In this document: in pieces, positions 18,660 to 27,994 of the stretch
How the letters are laid out: each line of letters opens with the position of its first letter
Numbering within the stretch: position 1 is the first letter of the stretch
Position numbers and translations under genes: made by a program
Source of the DNA: Bacillus solitudinis
GTDB taxonomy: Bacteria; Bacillota; Bacilli; Bacillales; Bacillaceae_D
Length of the DNA: 64,000 bases
Direction of reading: 5' to 3'
Assembly (NCBI RefSeq): GCF_002797395.1
Contig: NZ_KZ454943.1
Location: 735,325 to 799,324, forward strand
Notes under the pieces: generated by a model
Database searches by the model: none
What the model was told of the DNA's origin: nothing
What the model saw: only the letters and a program-made list of their open reading frames with translations

Positions 18660-18836
18660 TTATAAATAAATTACACAAAAGTTAAACCACTAAATATAGA
18701 GTACATACTTGTATGTAACACATACTACAAATACCCTACTTCTACTATCATAAACTTATTTCAGAAAAAAAAATACCTTTTTAAACAAAAATGTTTAATT
18801 AGTCACAGCATTGTAATATTATTTTTTCAATCATAC

Positions 18837-18864
18837 TTGTCACATGATTGTCACACTATATAAA
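18837..18864 (+). promoter_or_regulatory. Putative promoter of the RND operon with direct-repeat operator
   Basis: TTGTCA and TATAAA are 16 bases apart. The -35 belongs to a direct repeat TTGTCACA at 18837 and 18848, 11 bases apart, one helical turn, lying between -35 and -10. This layout fits a repressor or activator site, but no regulator gene is adjacent. The rest of 18653-18968 is AT-rich and featureless. Confidence 0.4.
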
Positions 18865-18968
18865 GGGAACTTTTTTGTGCATTTGGATAAATTATAGTAC
18901 GTTTAATTAGATATACATTTTGTTTTTAAAAAAAGATTAGCACTAGAAAATATAGGAGATGAACATTT

Positions 18969-20183
18969 TTGAAGAAAGTAATTTTACTACTTCTTTTGTT
19001 GTTTTTGATCAGCGCTTGTGCCACGGAAGATATTACAAGTGATAGCATTGAGCGACAGGTTACATTAATTGAAACAGCTACGATTTCACAATCTTCCCTC
19101 CAGCAAACACTTGAATTAACTGGTCAACTTCTTCCTCAGACACAAGTTCCGTTAATTTCACCATTGCCTCTTGAAGTAGAAACGGTTCATGTTGAAATTG
19201 GTCAAAATGTCAATCGAGGAGATTTACTAATCACACTGGATAATGAAGAAGCCTCAAGACAAGTCCATCAAGCTAGAACTGCAGTCGAAGAATTACAAGC
19301 CGGCCTCGAAAAAGTAGATGAATTTAACCAAAACCTTGAACAGGGTGTGTCCAATTTACAAGCTGTGGAAAAAGATTTGAATAAATCAATTGAACGCTCC
19401 CAAAATTTACTTGAAACTCTTTCTACAGAAGAAGAAACAGATGTTGCGCTGCTAGAAATTATCCGTTCGTCAATTGATGTCTCATTAAAGCAAGCGGAAC
19501 TAGCTCAAGCTGCAGGGTCATTAGGACAAGCTACCCCTATCAGTACATTTGAGTTAGAAGCACAACTAAATCAGGCTAAAGAAAATGTTAGACAAGCTGA
19601 AAACGCGTTAGAATCAACGAAAGTAATCGCACCAATTTCAGGAGTAGTCGGCAAGCTCGATGCCGTTACAGGTCAAACTGTTATTCCAAATAATCCACTT
19701 GCCGTCATTGTCGATTTAACTAATATTAACGCAACGTTTGCAGTAAATAGCTATCAGGTTGCCAAGCTTCATCCAGGGATGAAGACAAAATTGAAAATTG
19801 GCGGCTTTGCTGATCCTTACACTGGTGAAATAAAAACGGTCTCTCCTATTGTTGACCCGCAAACAAATTCATTTACCATCGAAGTTCCAATTACAAATGA
19901 AGATTTATTATTTAAAGGCGGAATGCGAGTTACTGCGTTGGTGAGCCTAGGAGAGATTCAAGATGTCACGGTTATCCCCTCTGAAGCCGTATTGTTTGAA
20001 AATAATGAGCCATATACCTTTGTTGTAGACGGTACTAAAGTCCGTCATCAAGCTTTAGAACTCGGTAATCGTGATGAACAATTCTATCAAGTTCTTTCTG
20101 GAGTTGAACTAAATGACGTTGTGGTTACATCAGGAAAACAGCGATTAGTAGACGGATCGGAAATTACTATACGAAGTGAGTGA
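18969..20183 (+). CDS. RND efflux periplasmic-adaptor-type lipoprotein (HlyD/MFP family)
   Basis: A 404-residue membrane fusion protein. The N-terminus is a lipoprotein signal with lipobox LISAC (Cys17), so it should be anchored outside the membrane. Then follow a biotinyl-lipoyl half (PLPLEVETVHVEIGQNVNRG), a coiled-coil hairpin (about residues 95-220), the second lipoyl half (KVIAPISGVVGKL) and beta-barrel domains. It starts TTG with GGAGATG about 9 bases upstream. Its stop overlaps the start of the RND pump by 4 bases, so the two are co-translated. Confidence 0.92.
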   Translation: MKKVILLLLLLFLISACATEDITSDSIERQVTLIETATISQSSLQQTLELTGQLLPQTQVPLISPLPLEVETVHVEIGQNVNRGDLLITLDNEEASRQVHQARTAVEELQAGLEKVDEFNQNLEQGVSNLQAVEKDLNKSIERSQNLLETLSTEEETDVALLEIIRSSIDVSLKQAELAQAAGSLGQATPISTFELEAQLNQAKENVRQAENALESTKVIAPISGVVGKLDAVTGQTVIPNNPLAVIVDLTNINATFAVNSYQVAKLHPGMKTKLKIGGFADPYTGEIKTVSPIVDPQTNSFTIEVPITNEDLLFKGGMRVTALVSLGEIQDVTVIPSEAVLFENNEPYTFVVDGTKVRHQALELGNRDEQFYQVLSGVELNDVVVTSGKQRLVDGSEITIRSE

Positions 20184-23100
20184 ACCTAATGAATGTACCA
20201 AAATTTTCTGTTCTTCGTCCTGTTGCAATGGCGATGGTTATCGTTTTCCTTCTAATTATTGGAACGATTTCTCTACGAAATTTACCTGTTGACCTTTTTC
20301 CAGAGCTTACCTTTCCCGTCGTTGCAGTAACAGCTACTTACGAGGGAGCTGGCCCAGAGGAAATTGAACAATTGGTTACACGTCCTATCGAAGAAGTGAT
20401 GGCAAGTTTACCTAATGTTCAATCAGTTTCTTCGACCTCAAGAACAGGCGGATCTCTAGTTCTTGTCTCCTTTAACTGGGGTACGGATATGGACTTTGCT
20501 ACTTTGAATATGCGAGAACGAATTGACCAATTAAGAGAACTTATGCCGACCGATGTTCCTACACCCCAAGTGTTACGTTTTGACCCTAGTCTACTACCAA
20601 TTATTCAACTAGGTGTCACTCAATCAGATAGTGACGTAACAACTATAAAAAAATTAATTGAAAACGAAATTAAGCCACGCCTTGATTCAATTGAGGGGGT
20701 CGCTGCTGTTCGAATCGAAGGTGGAGCTACTGAAGAAATTCAGATCTCAGTTAACCCTACTGAGTTAGCAAATTACGGGGTCACTTTAAGTCAATTGCAA
20801 CAAATTATAGCTAGTGAGAACCTCAATTTACCAGGGGGACAAATTACAGAGGACAATCAAACATTCCCGATTCGAGTTACAGGTGAATTTATTTCCATTT
20901 ATGATTTAGAGCAATTACCGATATCAACGAATCAAGGATTAGTATTACTAGGTGAGATAGCAGATATTCGTGAAACACTTGCTCCTAGGTCTCAAGAAAG
21001 CTATTTAAACGGCGAACCCGCTGTAGGCATGTCAATCTTAAAAACTTCTGGTACTAATACCGTTACAGTTGCTAGAACCATTAATCAAGAATTGAAGTTA
21101 TTAAAAGAACAATTGCCAGAAGGAATTGAAATCAACTCCATTTTTGACCAAAGTCGCTTTATAGAACAATCTATTCGCGCCGTAGCATGGAATATTCTCT
21201 TTGGAAGCATGCTTGCTGCAGCAGTTCTCTATATTTTTTTACGAAATATACGAAGTACACTTATTATTGGTTTTTCAATCCCCATCTCCATAATAACCAC
21301 ATTCTTATTTATGTACTTTTACGGAGAAACATTAAATGTATTGACACTCGGAGGACTTGCCCTTGGGGTTGGTATGATGGTGGATAATGCCATCGTTATT
21401 CTAGAAAACATTTACCGGAAAAGACAATTAGGTAACTCATTAAAAGATGCCGCAATTTCAGGGACAAATGAAATTGGCGGAGCCATTATCGCCTCTACAC
21501 TAACGACGGTTGTTGTCTTTTTACCAATTGTTTTTGTTGAAGGACTTGCAGCGCAACTTTTTAAACCTTTAGCAATTACAGTATCTTTTTCACTTCTTGC
21601 TTCTTTAATTACTGCCCTTATTATTGTACCGTTATTGTCCTCTACATTTATGAAAGTAAATGATGATACATCTGCTTTTCAAAGAGGCTTTGAACGAACA
21701 AAGTCATGGTATGCCAAAGTTCTAAAATCAGCGTTAAAACGCCCGAAAACCATTATTTTCTCAACATTCCTTATCTTTGCAGCTTCTTTATCTTGTATAC
21801 CTTTAATTGGTACTGAGTTCTTACCTGCTCAGGACCAAAGCTTTATTAGTATTGATGCAAGACTGCCAGTCGGTTCATCACTTGGAGCAACTTACAGTAT
21901 TTCCGAGGAAATTGACGAAAGAATTCGAACGGTACCTGAGATTGATTTATCGTTCGTTTCAGTTGGAGGAACAGATAGCTTTACAGTTGGTGCAGGAACT
22001 CAAACAGAACGAGCAACTTATAGCATTCTTCTGACCGAAGTAAACGAACGGTTACGCTCAGACTTAGAAGTTGCAGAAGATATTCGAGGACGCTTAAAAA
22101 ATATACCGAACGTTTCTATCTCTGTTTCCTCAAGTGACACAGGCATAGCTGAAGCGCCAGTTTCAATTACCGTAAAAGGGCCAAATATTCAAACTTTACA
22201 AAGCCTTTCCGAAAAAATGATTGAAACTATCTCTACGGTAGAAGGAGTCCGCGAGCCATCCTCTAACTTCACTGATGGCAATCCGGAAATAACCGTATCA
22301 ATCAATCGCCAAGCAGCATCTTCATATGGCATAGGAAGTGCGCAGATTGCAAATACAATTGGAGAGGCGACAAGAGGTCTTGTTGCTACCCGTATAGCAC
22401 GTGACGGAGATGAACTCGACGTTCGGTTGCTTGTTGAAGACCGCTTCACGAAATCCGTTGAACAGCTTGAACAAATACTTATTGAAACTCCACTCGGGGA
22501 CCGTATTCCACTCTCTTCAGTAGCTCAAATAGAGCGTGGTCAAGGTCCGAGTACAATTCGGCGATCAGATCGGCTTCGTGAAGTTACAGTAACAGCGTCT
22601 ATTTTAAATAGAGACCTAGGAAGTGTCATCTCTGACATCGAAAATGAGCTTAAAGAGCATGTTCAACCACTCCTTCCTAGCGGCTATCGAATTTCATTTG
22701 GTGGGCAAAACGAACAAATGTATGATGCCTTTTTTAAACTAAGTGGCGCCATTGCCCTCGCTATTGTTCTAGTTTATATGGTGATGGCTGGTCGATTTGA
22801 ATCATTTTTCTATCCATTTATTATTATGTTTTCAATCCCAGTCACGGCGATCGGTGTTATTGGAGGTTTATTAGTGACGTCACAACCACTAGGTGTTGGT
22901 TCACTTGTTGGCATTCTTATCCTTACAGGAATTGTTGTTAACAATGCTATTGTACTAGTCGATTACATTAACACCTTGAAAAGTAACGGTTACTCGACCT
23001 ACGATGCTATTATTGAAGCTGGCCCCGTTCGACTTCGGCCAATTCTTATGACAGCATTAACAACGATTCTTGGACTTATTCCCCTTACCCTAGGCTTTGG

Positions 23101-23257
23101 TGAAGGGACTGAAATTCAACAGCCAATGGCGGTTGTTATTGTATTCGGATTAGCGGTTTCAACGTTTATCACGCTTATTTTAATTCCTATCGTGTATTAT
23201 ATGAGTGATATTGTCAAAGAAAGAAAACGATCAATTTCTGTAGAAGAAAAGGTGTGA
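20180..23257 (+). CDS. RND-superfamily multidrug/metal efflux transporter (AcrB/SwrC-like)
   Basis: A 1025-residue RND pump with the duplicated layout: one membrane helix, a large extracellular loop, six helices, then a second loop and helices. TM4 has GVGMMVDNAIVILENIYRKR, the usual proton-relay region, with Asp followed by Asn. The second half carries GILILTGIVVNNAIVLVDY. It resembles SwrC/YerP, which in B. subtilis confers surfactin self-resistance, and should be powered by proton influx. No outer membrane channel is expected in this cell type. The first in-frame codon is a GTG overlapping the adaptor stop; an ATG three codons later (20189) is equally plausible. Confidence 0.93.
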   Translation: MNLMNVPKFSVLRPVAMAMVIVFLLIIGTISLRNLPVDLFPELTFPVVAVTATYEGAGPEEIEQLVTRPIEEVMASLPNVQSVSSTSRTGGSLVLVSFNWGTDMDFATLNMRERIDQLRELMPTDVPTPQVLRFDPSLLPIIQLGVTQSDSDVTTIKKLIENEIKPRLDSIEGVAAVRIEGGATEEIQISVNPTELANYGVTLSQLQQIIASENLNLPGGQITEDNQTFPIRVTGEFISIYDLEQLPISTNQGLVLLGEIADIRETLAPRSQESYLNGEPAVGMSILKTSGTNTVTVARTINQELKLLKEQLPEGIEINSIFDQSRFIEQSIRAVAWNILFGSMLAAAVLYIFLRNIRSTLIIGFSIPISIITTFLFMYFYGETLNVLTLGGLALGVGMMVDNAIVILENIYRKRQLGNSLKDAAISGTNEIGGAIIASTLTTVVVFLPIVFVEGLAAQLFKPLAITVSFSLLASLITALIIVPLLSSTFMKVNDDTSAFQRGFERTKSWYAKVLKSALKRPKTIIFSTFLIFAASLSCIPLIGTEFLPAQDQSFISIDARLPVGSSLGATYSISEEIDERIRTVPEIDLSFVSVGGTDSFTVGAGTQTERATYSILLTEVNERLRSDLEVAEDIRGRLKNIPNVSISVSSSDTGIAEAPVSITVKGPNIQTLQSLSEKMIETISTVEGVREPSSNFTDGNPEITVSINRQAASSYGIGSAQIANTIGEATRGLVATRIARDGDELDVRLLVEDRFTKSVEQLEQILIETPLGDRIPLSSVAQIERGQGPSTIRRSDRLREVTVTASILNRDLGSVISDIENELKEHVQPLLPSGYRISFGGQNEQMYDAFFKLSGAIALAIVLVYMVMAGRFESFFYPFIIMFSIPVTAIGVIGGLLVTSQPLGVGSLVGILILTGIVVNNAIVLVDYINTLKSNGYSTYDAIIEAGPVRLRPILMTALTTILGLIPLTLGFGEGTEIQQPMAVVIVFGLAVSTFITLILIPIVYYMSDIVKERKRSISVEEKV

Positions 23258-23261
23258 AATT

Positions 23262-23346
23262 AGGGGGGCACATCAAAGGGTGCTTTTCCTATTTCAGTCC
23301 CCTCTACTTCCTCGAAATGCTTTCAAAGGTTTTTTCAGTACCCTCG
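23262..23346. repeat. Dispersed repeat family B, shortened copy
   Basis: Contains AGGGTGCTTTTCCTATTTCA (from 23277) and CTTCCTCGAAATGCTTTCAA (23307-23326), both found exactly, in opposite orientation and same relative order, in the large copy at 58277-58530. There the blocks are about 100 bases apart, here 8. The ends (GGGGGGCAC and the complement of GAGGGTACTGAAAAAACC) are imperfect inverted repeats. It probably also terminates the RND transcript. Confidence 0.75.
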
Positions 23347-23375
23347 AATTTTCAATAATATTGAATGATTAAAGT

Positions 23376-24533
23376 TTATTGTCCTAGTGCCATCTCCCAC
23401 TCATGAATTTCGTAATTACGGGCTCCTTCAATAATATAAGGATCTTGTTTTACCCACCCTTCAACTTCTTCCTTAGAACGTCCTTGATAAATGACTAAAC
23501 CACCTGCCCCATCCACAAATCGTCCGTTAGCAAACAATCTTCCTTCATTACGTTTGTCTTCTAAAAATTGAAGATGTTCCGGTCTGAATTTCTGACTTTT
23601 CTCAGAATCCTTCATCGGAAGAAAAACAGCAAACATTTTCACTGGATTCGAACCTCGTGTCTCTTCATCACGTTGCAACTGGAATTTTAACATAGCCGAC
23701 ATATCTTCTTCTCCTAATTCAGAACGAGAAGCAACCTGGATTAAATTTTTGATACGGGATCCTATAGGTAATTCAACCTTGCTTTTTTCTGCTAATTCAG
23801 CAACTAAATTTAAATCTTTATTTAGAAGCTTTAACGCGAACCCTGGCGCATAATCACCTTTAGAAATAAATTCACTGAAATGACGTTCGAGTATTTTACT
23901 CTGAGCAAGACTAGCACTTAGAATTTGCACCAACTGTTCTATATTTAAACCGGTTTGTTTAGCCAAAGCAAGTGCTTCACTTACAGCTTGAGTATGAAGA
24001 CCTACTATTAATTGATTAATAAGTTTAACAACCGATCCGCTTCCACTCTCTCCGACATAATCTATTCTCTTTCCCATAGCTTCAAATACCGGTTTAACTG
24101 TCTCGAAAGTCCACCGATTTCCTCCGACCATAATACTTAAAGTTCCTGCCTCAGCTCCAGAATTCCCTCCACTAACTGGTGCATCTAGAAATTCAATTTC
24201 TACTAAGCTAGCTGCTTCGAAGATTTCACGATTTAATTCAGGGTTAACAGTACTACTATCAATAAGAATTAACCCATTGCGAGCATTTTTAAGCAAGCCA
24301 CTCTCATTAAAATAGACGTCATACACATCAGATGGCAACGGGAGGCAAGTAATAATGACGTCCATTTCCTGAGCAAGTTCGCTTAACGAATAACCCGTTT
24401 TCCCTCCAGCTTGTCCAAATCGCTCCTCCGCCGGCTTACTGCGATTCACCCCATATACCTCGTATCCAGCTTTCATTAAATTTTTAGACATCGGTAAGCC
24501 CATATTCCCAAGTCCTATAAATCCAATCTTCAT
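23376..24533 (-). CDS. 3-hydroxyisobutyrate dehydrogenase-like protein fused to a YCII domain
   Basis: A 385-residue two-part protein. Residues 1-285 are a beta-hydroxyacid dehydrogenase: NAD(P)-binding GFIGLGNMGLPMSKNL, the substrate motif DAPVSGGNSGAEAGTLS, the catalytic-Lys region GSGSVVKLINQLIVG, and a helical C-terminal domain with KLLNKDLNL. Residues 290-385 (VKMFAVFLPMKDSEKSQ to EIHEWEMALGQ) are a YciI-like domain, usually a separate small protein. The fusion suggests coupled handling of one metabolite. The open frame extends 12 codons upstream, but AGGAGGG 8-9 bases before the ATG at 24533 sets the start. Substrate unknown. Confidence 0.88.
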   Translation of the reverse strand: MKIGFIGLGNMGLPMSKNLMKAGYEVYGVNRSKPAEERFGQAGGKTGYSLSELAQEMDVIITCLPLPSDVYDVYFNESGLLKNARNGLILIDSSTVNPELNREIFEAASLVEIEFLDAPVSGGNSGAEAGTLSIMVGGNRWTFETVKPVFEAMGKRIDYVGESGSGSVVKLINQLIVGLHTQAVSEALALAKQTGLNIEQLVQILSASLAQSKILERHFSEFISKGDYAPGFALKLLNKDLNLVAELAEKSKVELPIGSRIKNLIQVASRSELGEEDMSAMLKFQLQRDEETRGSNPVKMFAVFLPMKDSEKSQKFRPEHLQFLEDKRNEGRLFANGRFVDGAGGLVIYQGRSKEEVEGWVKQDPYIIEGARNYEIHEWEMALGQ

Positions 24534-24669
24534 TAGAAAAACCCTCCTATAGCTATACTTTTTGTTCAAAACAAAAAATCAAAAGCATTTCATTTTCATA
24601 TGTGACAGCGCTACCAAAAGTTATCAATCAGTGCAGGCCTGTAAAACGTAGTGGCCTATTTAATAAACA

Positions 24670-24701
24670 AAAAGCATCATCCCATGTAAGCCAGATGATG
24701 C
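24670..24701 (-). terminator. Terminator of the small basic protein gene
   Basis: GCATCATC pairs with GATGATGC, with TTTTTG after the stem on the minus strand, eight bases after the stop of the 46-residue gene. Confidence 0.75.
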
Positions 24702-24708
24702 GTATTTT

Positions 24709-24849
24709 TTATGCAGTTGTTCTTCTAGTTGACTGAGATACTGGACCCTGTTTTGACTTTTCTTGCCAATTTTTCACATTCTTTTTCAAAAAGTCTTTTA
24801 TCATGTCACGCTTTCTTTTACGCGTTTTTTGTTTCTCTTTGTTCTTCAT
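24709..24849 (-). CDS. Small highly basic protein, 46 residues
   Basis: MKNKEKQKTRKRKRDMIKDF begins a 46-residue protein with 17 Lys/Arg, predicted largely helical and ending in polar QSTRRTTA. AAAGGTGG lies 8 bases before the ATG and a good terminator follows, which supports a real gene. It is 31 bases downstream of yjbC on the same strand and may be its operon partner. Basic character suggests nucleic-acid or ribosome contact, but I recognise no family. Confidence 0.65.
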   Translation of the reverse strand: MKNKEKQKTRKRKRDMIKDFLKKNVKNWQEKSKQGPVSQSTRRTTA

Positions 24850-24880
24850 TTGAAAACACCACCTTTAATTTTCGGCGCTT

Positions 24881-25444
24881 CTATAGGCTAGATTGTTGTT
24901 TCTCTTCATCAAATGTTAAAACTTGATCGACCTCTTCATACGACGTTCCATAAAGCTCTTCATCTTTGTACGTATGAATAACCTCATACGTGTGCTTCAT
25001 TTTTTCATATATACTATGCTCAGATTCATCCGATGGAGACCAATATAAAATTTCCAATACATTAATTTTTTGTGTCGCAAGAGAACGTCTACGGTATCCT
25101 ATTGATTCTGCATGTTTAAAGCCTTCTCTATTGTAAAACCGGAACCTTTTTTCAGTGTCTGTATCTTCGTAATCAACAGGTTCTACCTCTAAAATAATTG
25201 GTTTAGCTTTCGCTTTTAATTGATTAAGTAATTTCCTACCTAACCCCTGCCCTCTTGCCTCCTTAGAAACAAATAAATAATCAACAAAAACAAAGTCATC
25301 TGTTTCTACATACATCATAACATGATTTTGCCCTTCATCCTTATGGTAAATGTCTGCTTTATCTTTTAGAAGCAAATCCATATGCTCTTTTGATTTCATT
25401 TCTTCTATTGGAAAATACTGATTTAGTTTCTCATACCAGTTCAA
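24881..25444 (-). CDS. yjbC: GNAT-family acetyltransferase YjbC
   Basis: A 187-residue protein whose central part has the acetyl-CoA-binding GNAT motif (FVSKEARGQGLGRKLLNQ). The N-terminus NWYEKLNQYFPIEEM and the IGYRRRSLATQ segment match my memory of B. subtilis YjbC, which is transcribed with spx and implicated in thiol and salt stress. I take the TTG before NWYEKL as start, about 8 bases after a G-rich site, rather than a GTG five codons upstream with no ribosome site. In this genome it is separated from spx by the RND operon and the dehydrogenase fusion. Confidence 0.87.
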   Translation of the reverse strand: MNWYEKLNQYFPIEEMKSKEHMDLLLKDKADIYHKDEGQNHVMMYVETDDFVFVDYLFVSKEARGQGLGRKLLNQLKAKAKPIILEVEPVDYEDTDTEKRFRFYNREGFKHAESIGYRRRSLATQKINVLEILYWSPSDESEHSIYEKMKHTYEVIHTYKDEELYGTSYEEVDQVLTFDEEKQQSSL

Positions 25445-25636
25445 GATTATAACCCCCACACAATGTCATTACTTCTATTATATGCTTCATTACGCGCTCG
25501 TTAAACATTGTTATTTCGGTAAAAACAGGTAAGAATCTCCTTTGTTTAGTCCCTTACAAGGTTATCAACCTGACTCATACATTCTCATCATTATTCTCCA
25601 CCATTCTCTTATGTACAAGAAAGAGCGCCTATTTAA

Positions 25637-25670
25637 GAGGCTACTGAAAAAAACCTTCTTCGGTAGCCTC
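25637..25670. repeat. Hairpin repeat, family B short form
   Basis: GAGGCTACTGAA pairs with TTCGGTAGCCTC (one mismatch). The arm CTACTGAAAAAAA is the same as at 49427 and 58277. It lies 20 bases after the DUF4015 gene stop on that gene's transcript and may act as its terminator. Confidence 0.7.
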
Positions 25671-25689
25671 TGTTTAACGCTTTTTCTAG

Positions 25690-26889
25690 TTAAGGTTTAT
25701 AATTAACCCCTTGTGTATAACGATTTGTTGCATTCCAAAGTAGATATTCGTTAATTCCCTGCTCGTTTAATGCCCTAATTTGATCCTCTACTTCAGCTTT
25801 ACCATATTTTTTATAGTTTCCCGCACCAAGCCAACTTGCTGTAAAATCTTGAATCCAAGGTCTAGAAGTTGGAGGCGATTCTAAAGCTGCAAGAACTTGC
25901 TTTTCTACTTTTGCATACTCAACTGTCAATTCATAAGGATGTAAGTCAGGTTTATCTATTCCAAAATAAGGGGTCCAGTGACTCGGATATATCATTGAAG
26001 AGATAACATCTACATTCGATGCAATTTTCGAGAAATTTTGGCCAATTCCTGGAGCTTCCTTAATTGTGGCAGAGTACCCAAAAATATCAACTGAAACATC
26101 GATGTTATAACTATCTAATTGTTCATTCGCATAACGGACAAAATCATTTATTGCATTAACTCTTCGTTGGACGTTATCATCACCGTCTCGATACTCACCT
26201 AATTCGTACTCAAGTTGTTCATCTCGTTTTTCAAAACCTTCAGGGAAGCGAACGTAATCGAATTGAATTTCTTTAAAACCCTTTTCTGCCGCTTTCTTAG
26301 CAATATCGACGTTATAATCCCAAACTTCTTTTAAAAATGGATTAACAAACGCTTCGCCACGAGCATTTTTCCAGACCTGGCCATTTTCCGTAAAAGAAAG
26401 TTCTGGCCGCTTCATTGCGAGCTCCGTATCCTTAAAAACTACGACACGAGCAATAGGATAAATTTGCTCCTTTTCTAAAGTGGACATTAACTCTTCTACA
26501 TCACCAATGTAATTTTTAGAAATATCATAGAAAGGAGACTCCTTCTCGGGTCGATAGGTCAAATAGCCATTGTCCTCTTTAATATCAATAACCATTGCAT
26601 TAAGCTCCGTAGAATTGACAAGTTCAAGTAATGTACTAAGGCGTTGACCTCCTGCTGAATTTCCTGTGACATAAATTCCCCGAACCCCATCCTCTGGATA
26701 AGTGAATTGATAGCCAGAATCAAACATGAAGCGCGCCATTGGATCTGGTAGACTAAACACGGTTTTGCTCATAAGTTTGCCAATATGATTTTTGGCTATG
26801 ACTCCTTCACTCTCCTCGGCAGAAATAACAATAGGCAAAATACTTGTCAAGACTAGAAGCAAGAGCACCCAAACCAGTTTTTTCTTCAT
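25690..26889 (-). CDS. Secreted putative glycoside hydrolase-like protein (DUF4015)
   Basis: A 399-residue protein with a clear signal peptide (KKKLVWVLLLLVLTSILPIVISAEE). The rest matches the putative glycosyl-hydrolase domain DUF4015: GVRGIYVTGNSAGG, NAMVIDIKEDNGYLTYR, GFKEIQFDYVRFP with probable acidic active-site residues, DVISSMIYPSHW and GINEYLLWNATNRY at the end. A TIM-barrel fold acting on a wall or extracellular glycan is likely; the substrate is unknown. GC-poor leader with no strong operon link to the HTH gene 49 bases upstream. Confidence 0.85.
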   Translation of the reverse strand: MKKKLVWVLLLLVLTSILPIVISAEESEGVIAKNHIGKLMSKTVFSLPDPMARFMFDSGYQFTYPEDGVRGIYVTGNSAGGQRLSTLLELVNSTELNAMVIDIKEDNGYLTYRPEKESPFYDISKNYIGDVEELMSTLEKEQIYPIARVVVFKDTELAMKRPELSFTENGQVWKNARGEAFVNPFLKEVWDYNVDIAKKAAEKGFKEIQFDYVRFPEGFEKRDEQLEYELGEYRDGDDNVQRRVNAINDFVRYANEQLDSYNIDVSVDIFGYSATIKEAPGIGQNFSKIASNVDVISSMIYPSHWTPYFGIDKPDLHPYELTVEYAKVEKQVLAALESPPTSRPWIQDFTASWLGAGNYKKYGKAEVEDQIRALNEQGINEYLLWNATNRYTQGVNYKP

Positions 26890-26938
26890 TTAATCACAGC
26901 CTTTATTAAGGTTTTTATCCATATTATTAGTGTATGTC

Positions 26939-27169
26939 CTAGTCCTCATCTTTAGCATCCCAATCTTCAGGAAGAGGTTCCTGTTGTTCCTGAGCAAGTT
27001 GGATTCTTTTTAGGTCCAGTTGTTCCTTATGCCATATAAATTGTTCTTTATTAATCAGATATTCTTTTCCGTCAAAAACTGCCTTAATATGACCAAGCTT
27101 TATTTGGTCGTACACATATCCTTCAGATAAATTCAAATATGCTGCTAACTCAGCTACCTTTACATACAT
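26939..27169 (-). CDS. Small excisionase-type helix-turn-helix protein
   Basis: A 76-residue protein starting MYVKVAELAAYLNLSEGYVYD, the pattern of the MerR/excisionase-type winged HTH (recognition helix SEGYVYDQIKLG, wing KAVFDGKEYLI), followed by an acidic helical tail (PEDWDAKDED). AGGAGGG lies 6 bases before the ATG. No phage genes are near, so it is likely a chromosomal regulator or nucleoid-associated factor rather than a recombination directionality factor. It is followed by DUF4015 on the same strand. Confidence 0.8.
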   Translation of the reverse strand: MYVKVAELAAYLNLSEGYVYDQIKLGHIKAVFDGKEYLINKEQFIWHKEQLDLKRIQLAQEQQEPLPEDWDAKDED

Positions 27170-27295
27170 ATAAAGCCCTCCTCATCAAATTATACCGTTA
27201 TCCGTCAGAATTTGTCATCTCGTTTTTTTAAAGACTGTTTATTTTAAAAGAACTCTTTGATAGCTCTCCTTGAAAGAAAAAACGGTTGATAAAAT

Positions 27296-27330
27296 AAGGG
27301 TTCTCAACAGATAAACGGTTGAGAACCCTT
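27296..27330. terminator. Terminator of trhA
   Basis: AAGGGTTCTCAAC and its exact complement (13 bp) around a 9-base loop, 16 bases after the trhA stop; reading on the minus strand the stem is followed by ATTTTATC. Confidence 0.75.
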
Positions 27331-27346
27331 AGCAAAGACTTTTAAA

Positions 27347-27994
27347 TTAAACCCTTGGCAATAGGTGCCAAAAAACTAAAAAGAAATGGCACGTACTACC
27401 TGCTAATACAAACAAATGCCAGACTGCATGATGAAATTTAAAACCTCTCCAAACATAAAACACCGTTCCAATTGTGTAACAAAGTCCCCCTGCAACTAAA
27501 AAAGTTATTCCTACTGTGGATAAGGCCTCTATAATTGGCTTAATTGCAAATATAACAAGCCATCCCATTATAATGTAAAAAATGGTCGACATGAATAGAA
27601 ATCGTTTCACAAAATATGCTTTAAATATAATTCCAATTAAAGCTAATCCCCAAATAACTCCAAATAGAGTCCAGCCTAGTTTTCCTTGAACGACAATAAG
27701 CATAATTGGGGTGTAGGTTCCTGCTATAAAAAGATAGATTGAAGCATGATCTAAAATTTCGAACAAGTTTTTAACTTTACCAGCAGGTAAACTATGGAGC
27801 ATTGTTGAAGAAACGTAAAGTGTAAGCATCGTCACTCCAAAAATGGTGAAGCTAATAACATGTAAAGCATTGCCATAAATACTCGAGAACACGATGAGTA
27901 AGACCAAGGCTGCTATACTAAGGATAGCACCAACCCCATGAGTAATTGCATTTGCAATTTCCTCAGACTTTGAAAACGTATGAGTTGAACCCAT
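27347..27994 (-). CDS. trhA: Hemolysin III / TrhA family membrane protein (PAQR)
   Basis: A seven-helix membrane protein of 215 residues in the progestin/adiponectin receptor-like (PAQR, hemolysin III) family. The N-terminal EEIANAITHGVGA, the ILDHASIYLFIAGTYTP motif and the C-terminal FKFHHAVWHLFVLAGSTCHF carry the conserved Ser, His and Asp expected to bind zinc. B. subtilis relatives (YplQ, YqfA) influence membrane fluidity and lipid composition. Monocistronic, divergent from the HD-domain gene. Confidence 0.9.
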   Translation of the reverse strand: MGSTHTFSKSEEIANAITHGVGAILSIAALVLLIVFSSIYGNALHVISFTIFGVTMLTLYVSSTMLHSLPAGKVKNLFEILDHASIYLFIAGTYTPIMLIVVQGKLGWTLFGVIWGLALIGIIFKAYFVKRFLFMSTIFYIIMGWLVIFAIKPIIEALSTVGITFLVAGGLCYTIGTVFYVWRGFKFHHAVWHLFVLAGSTCHFFLVFWHLLPRV

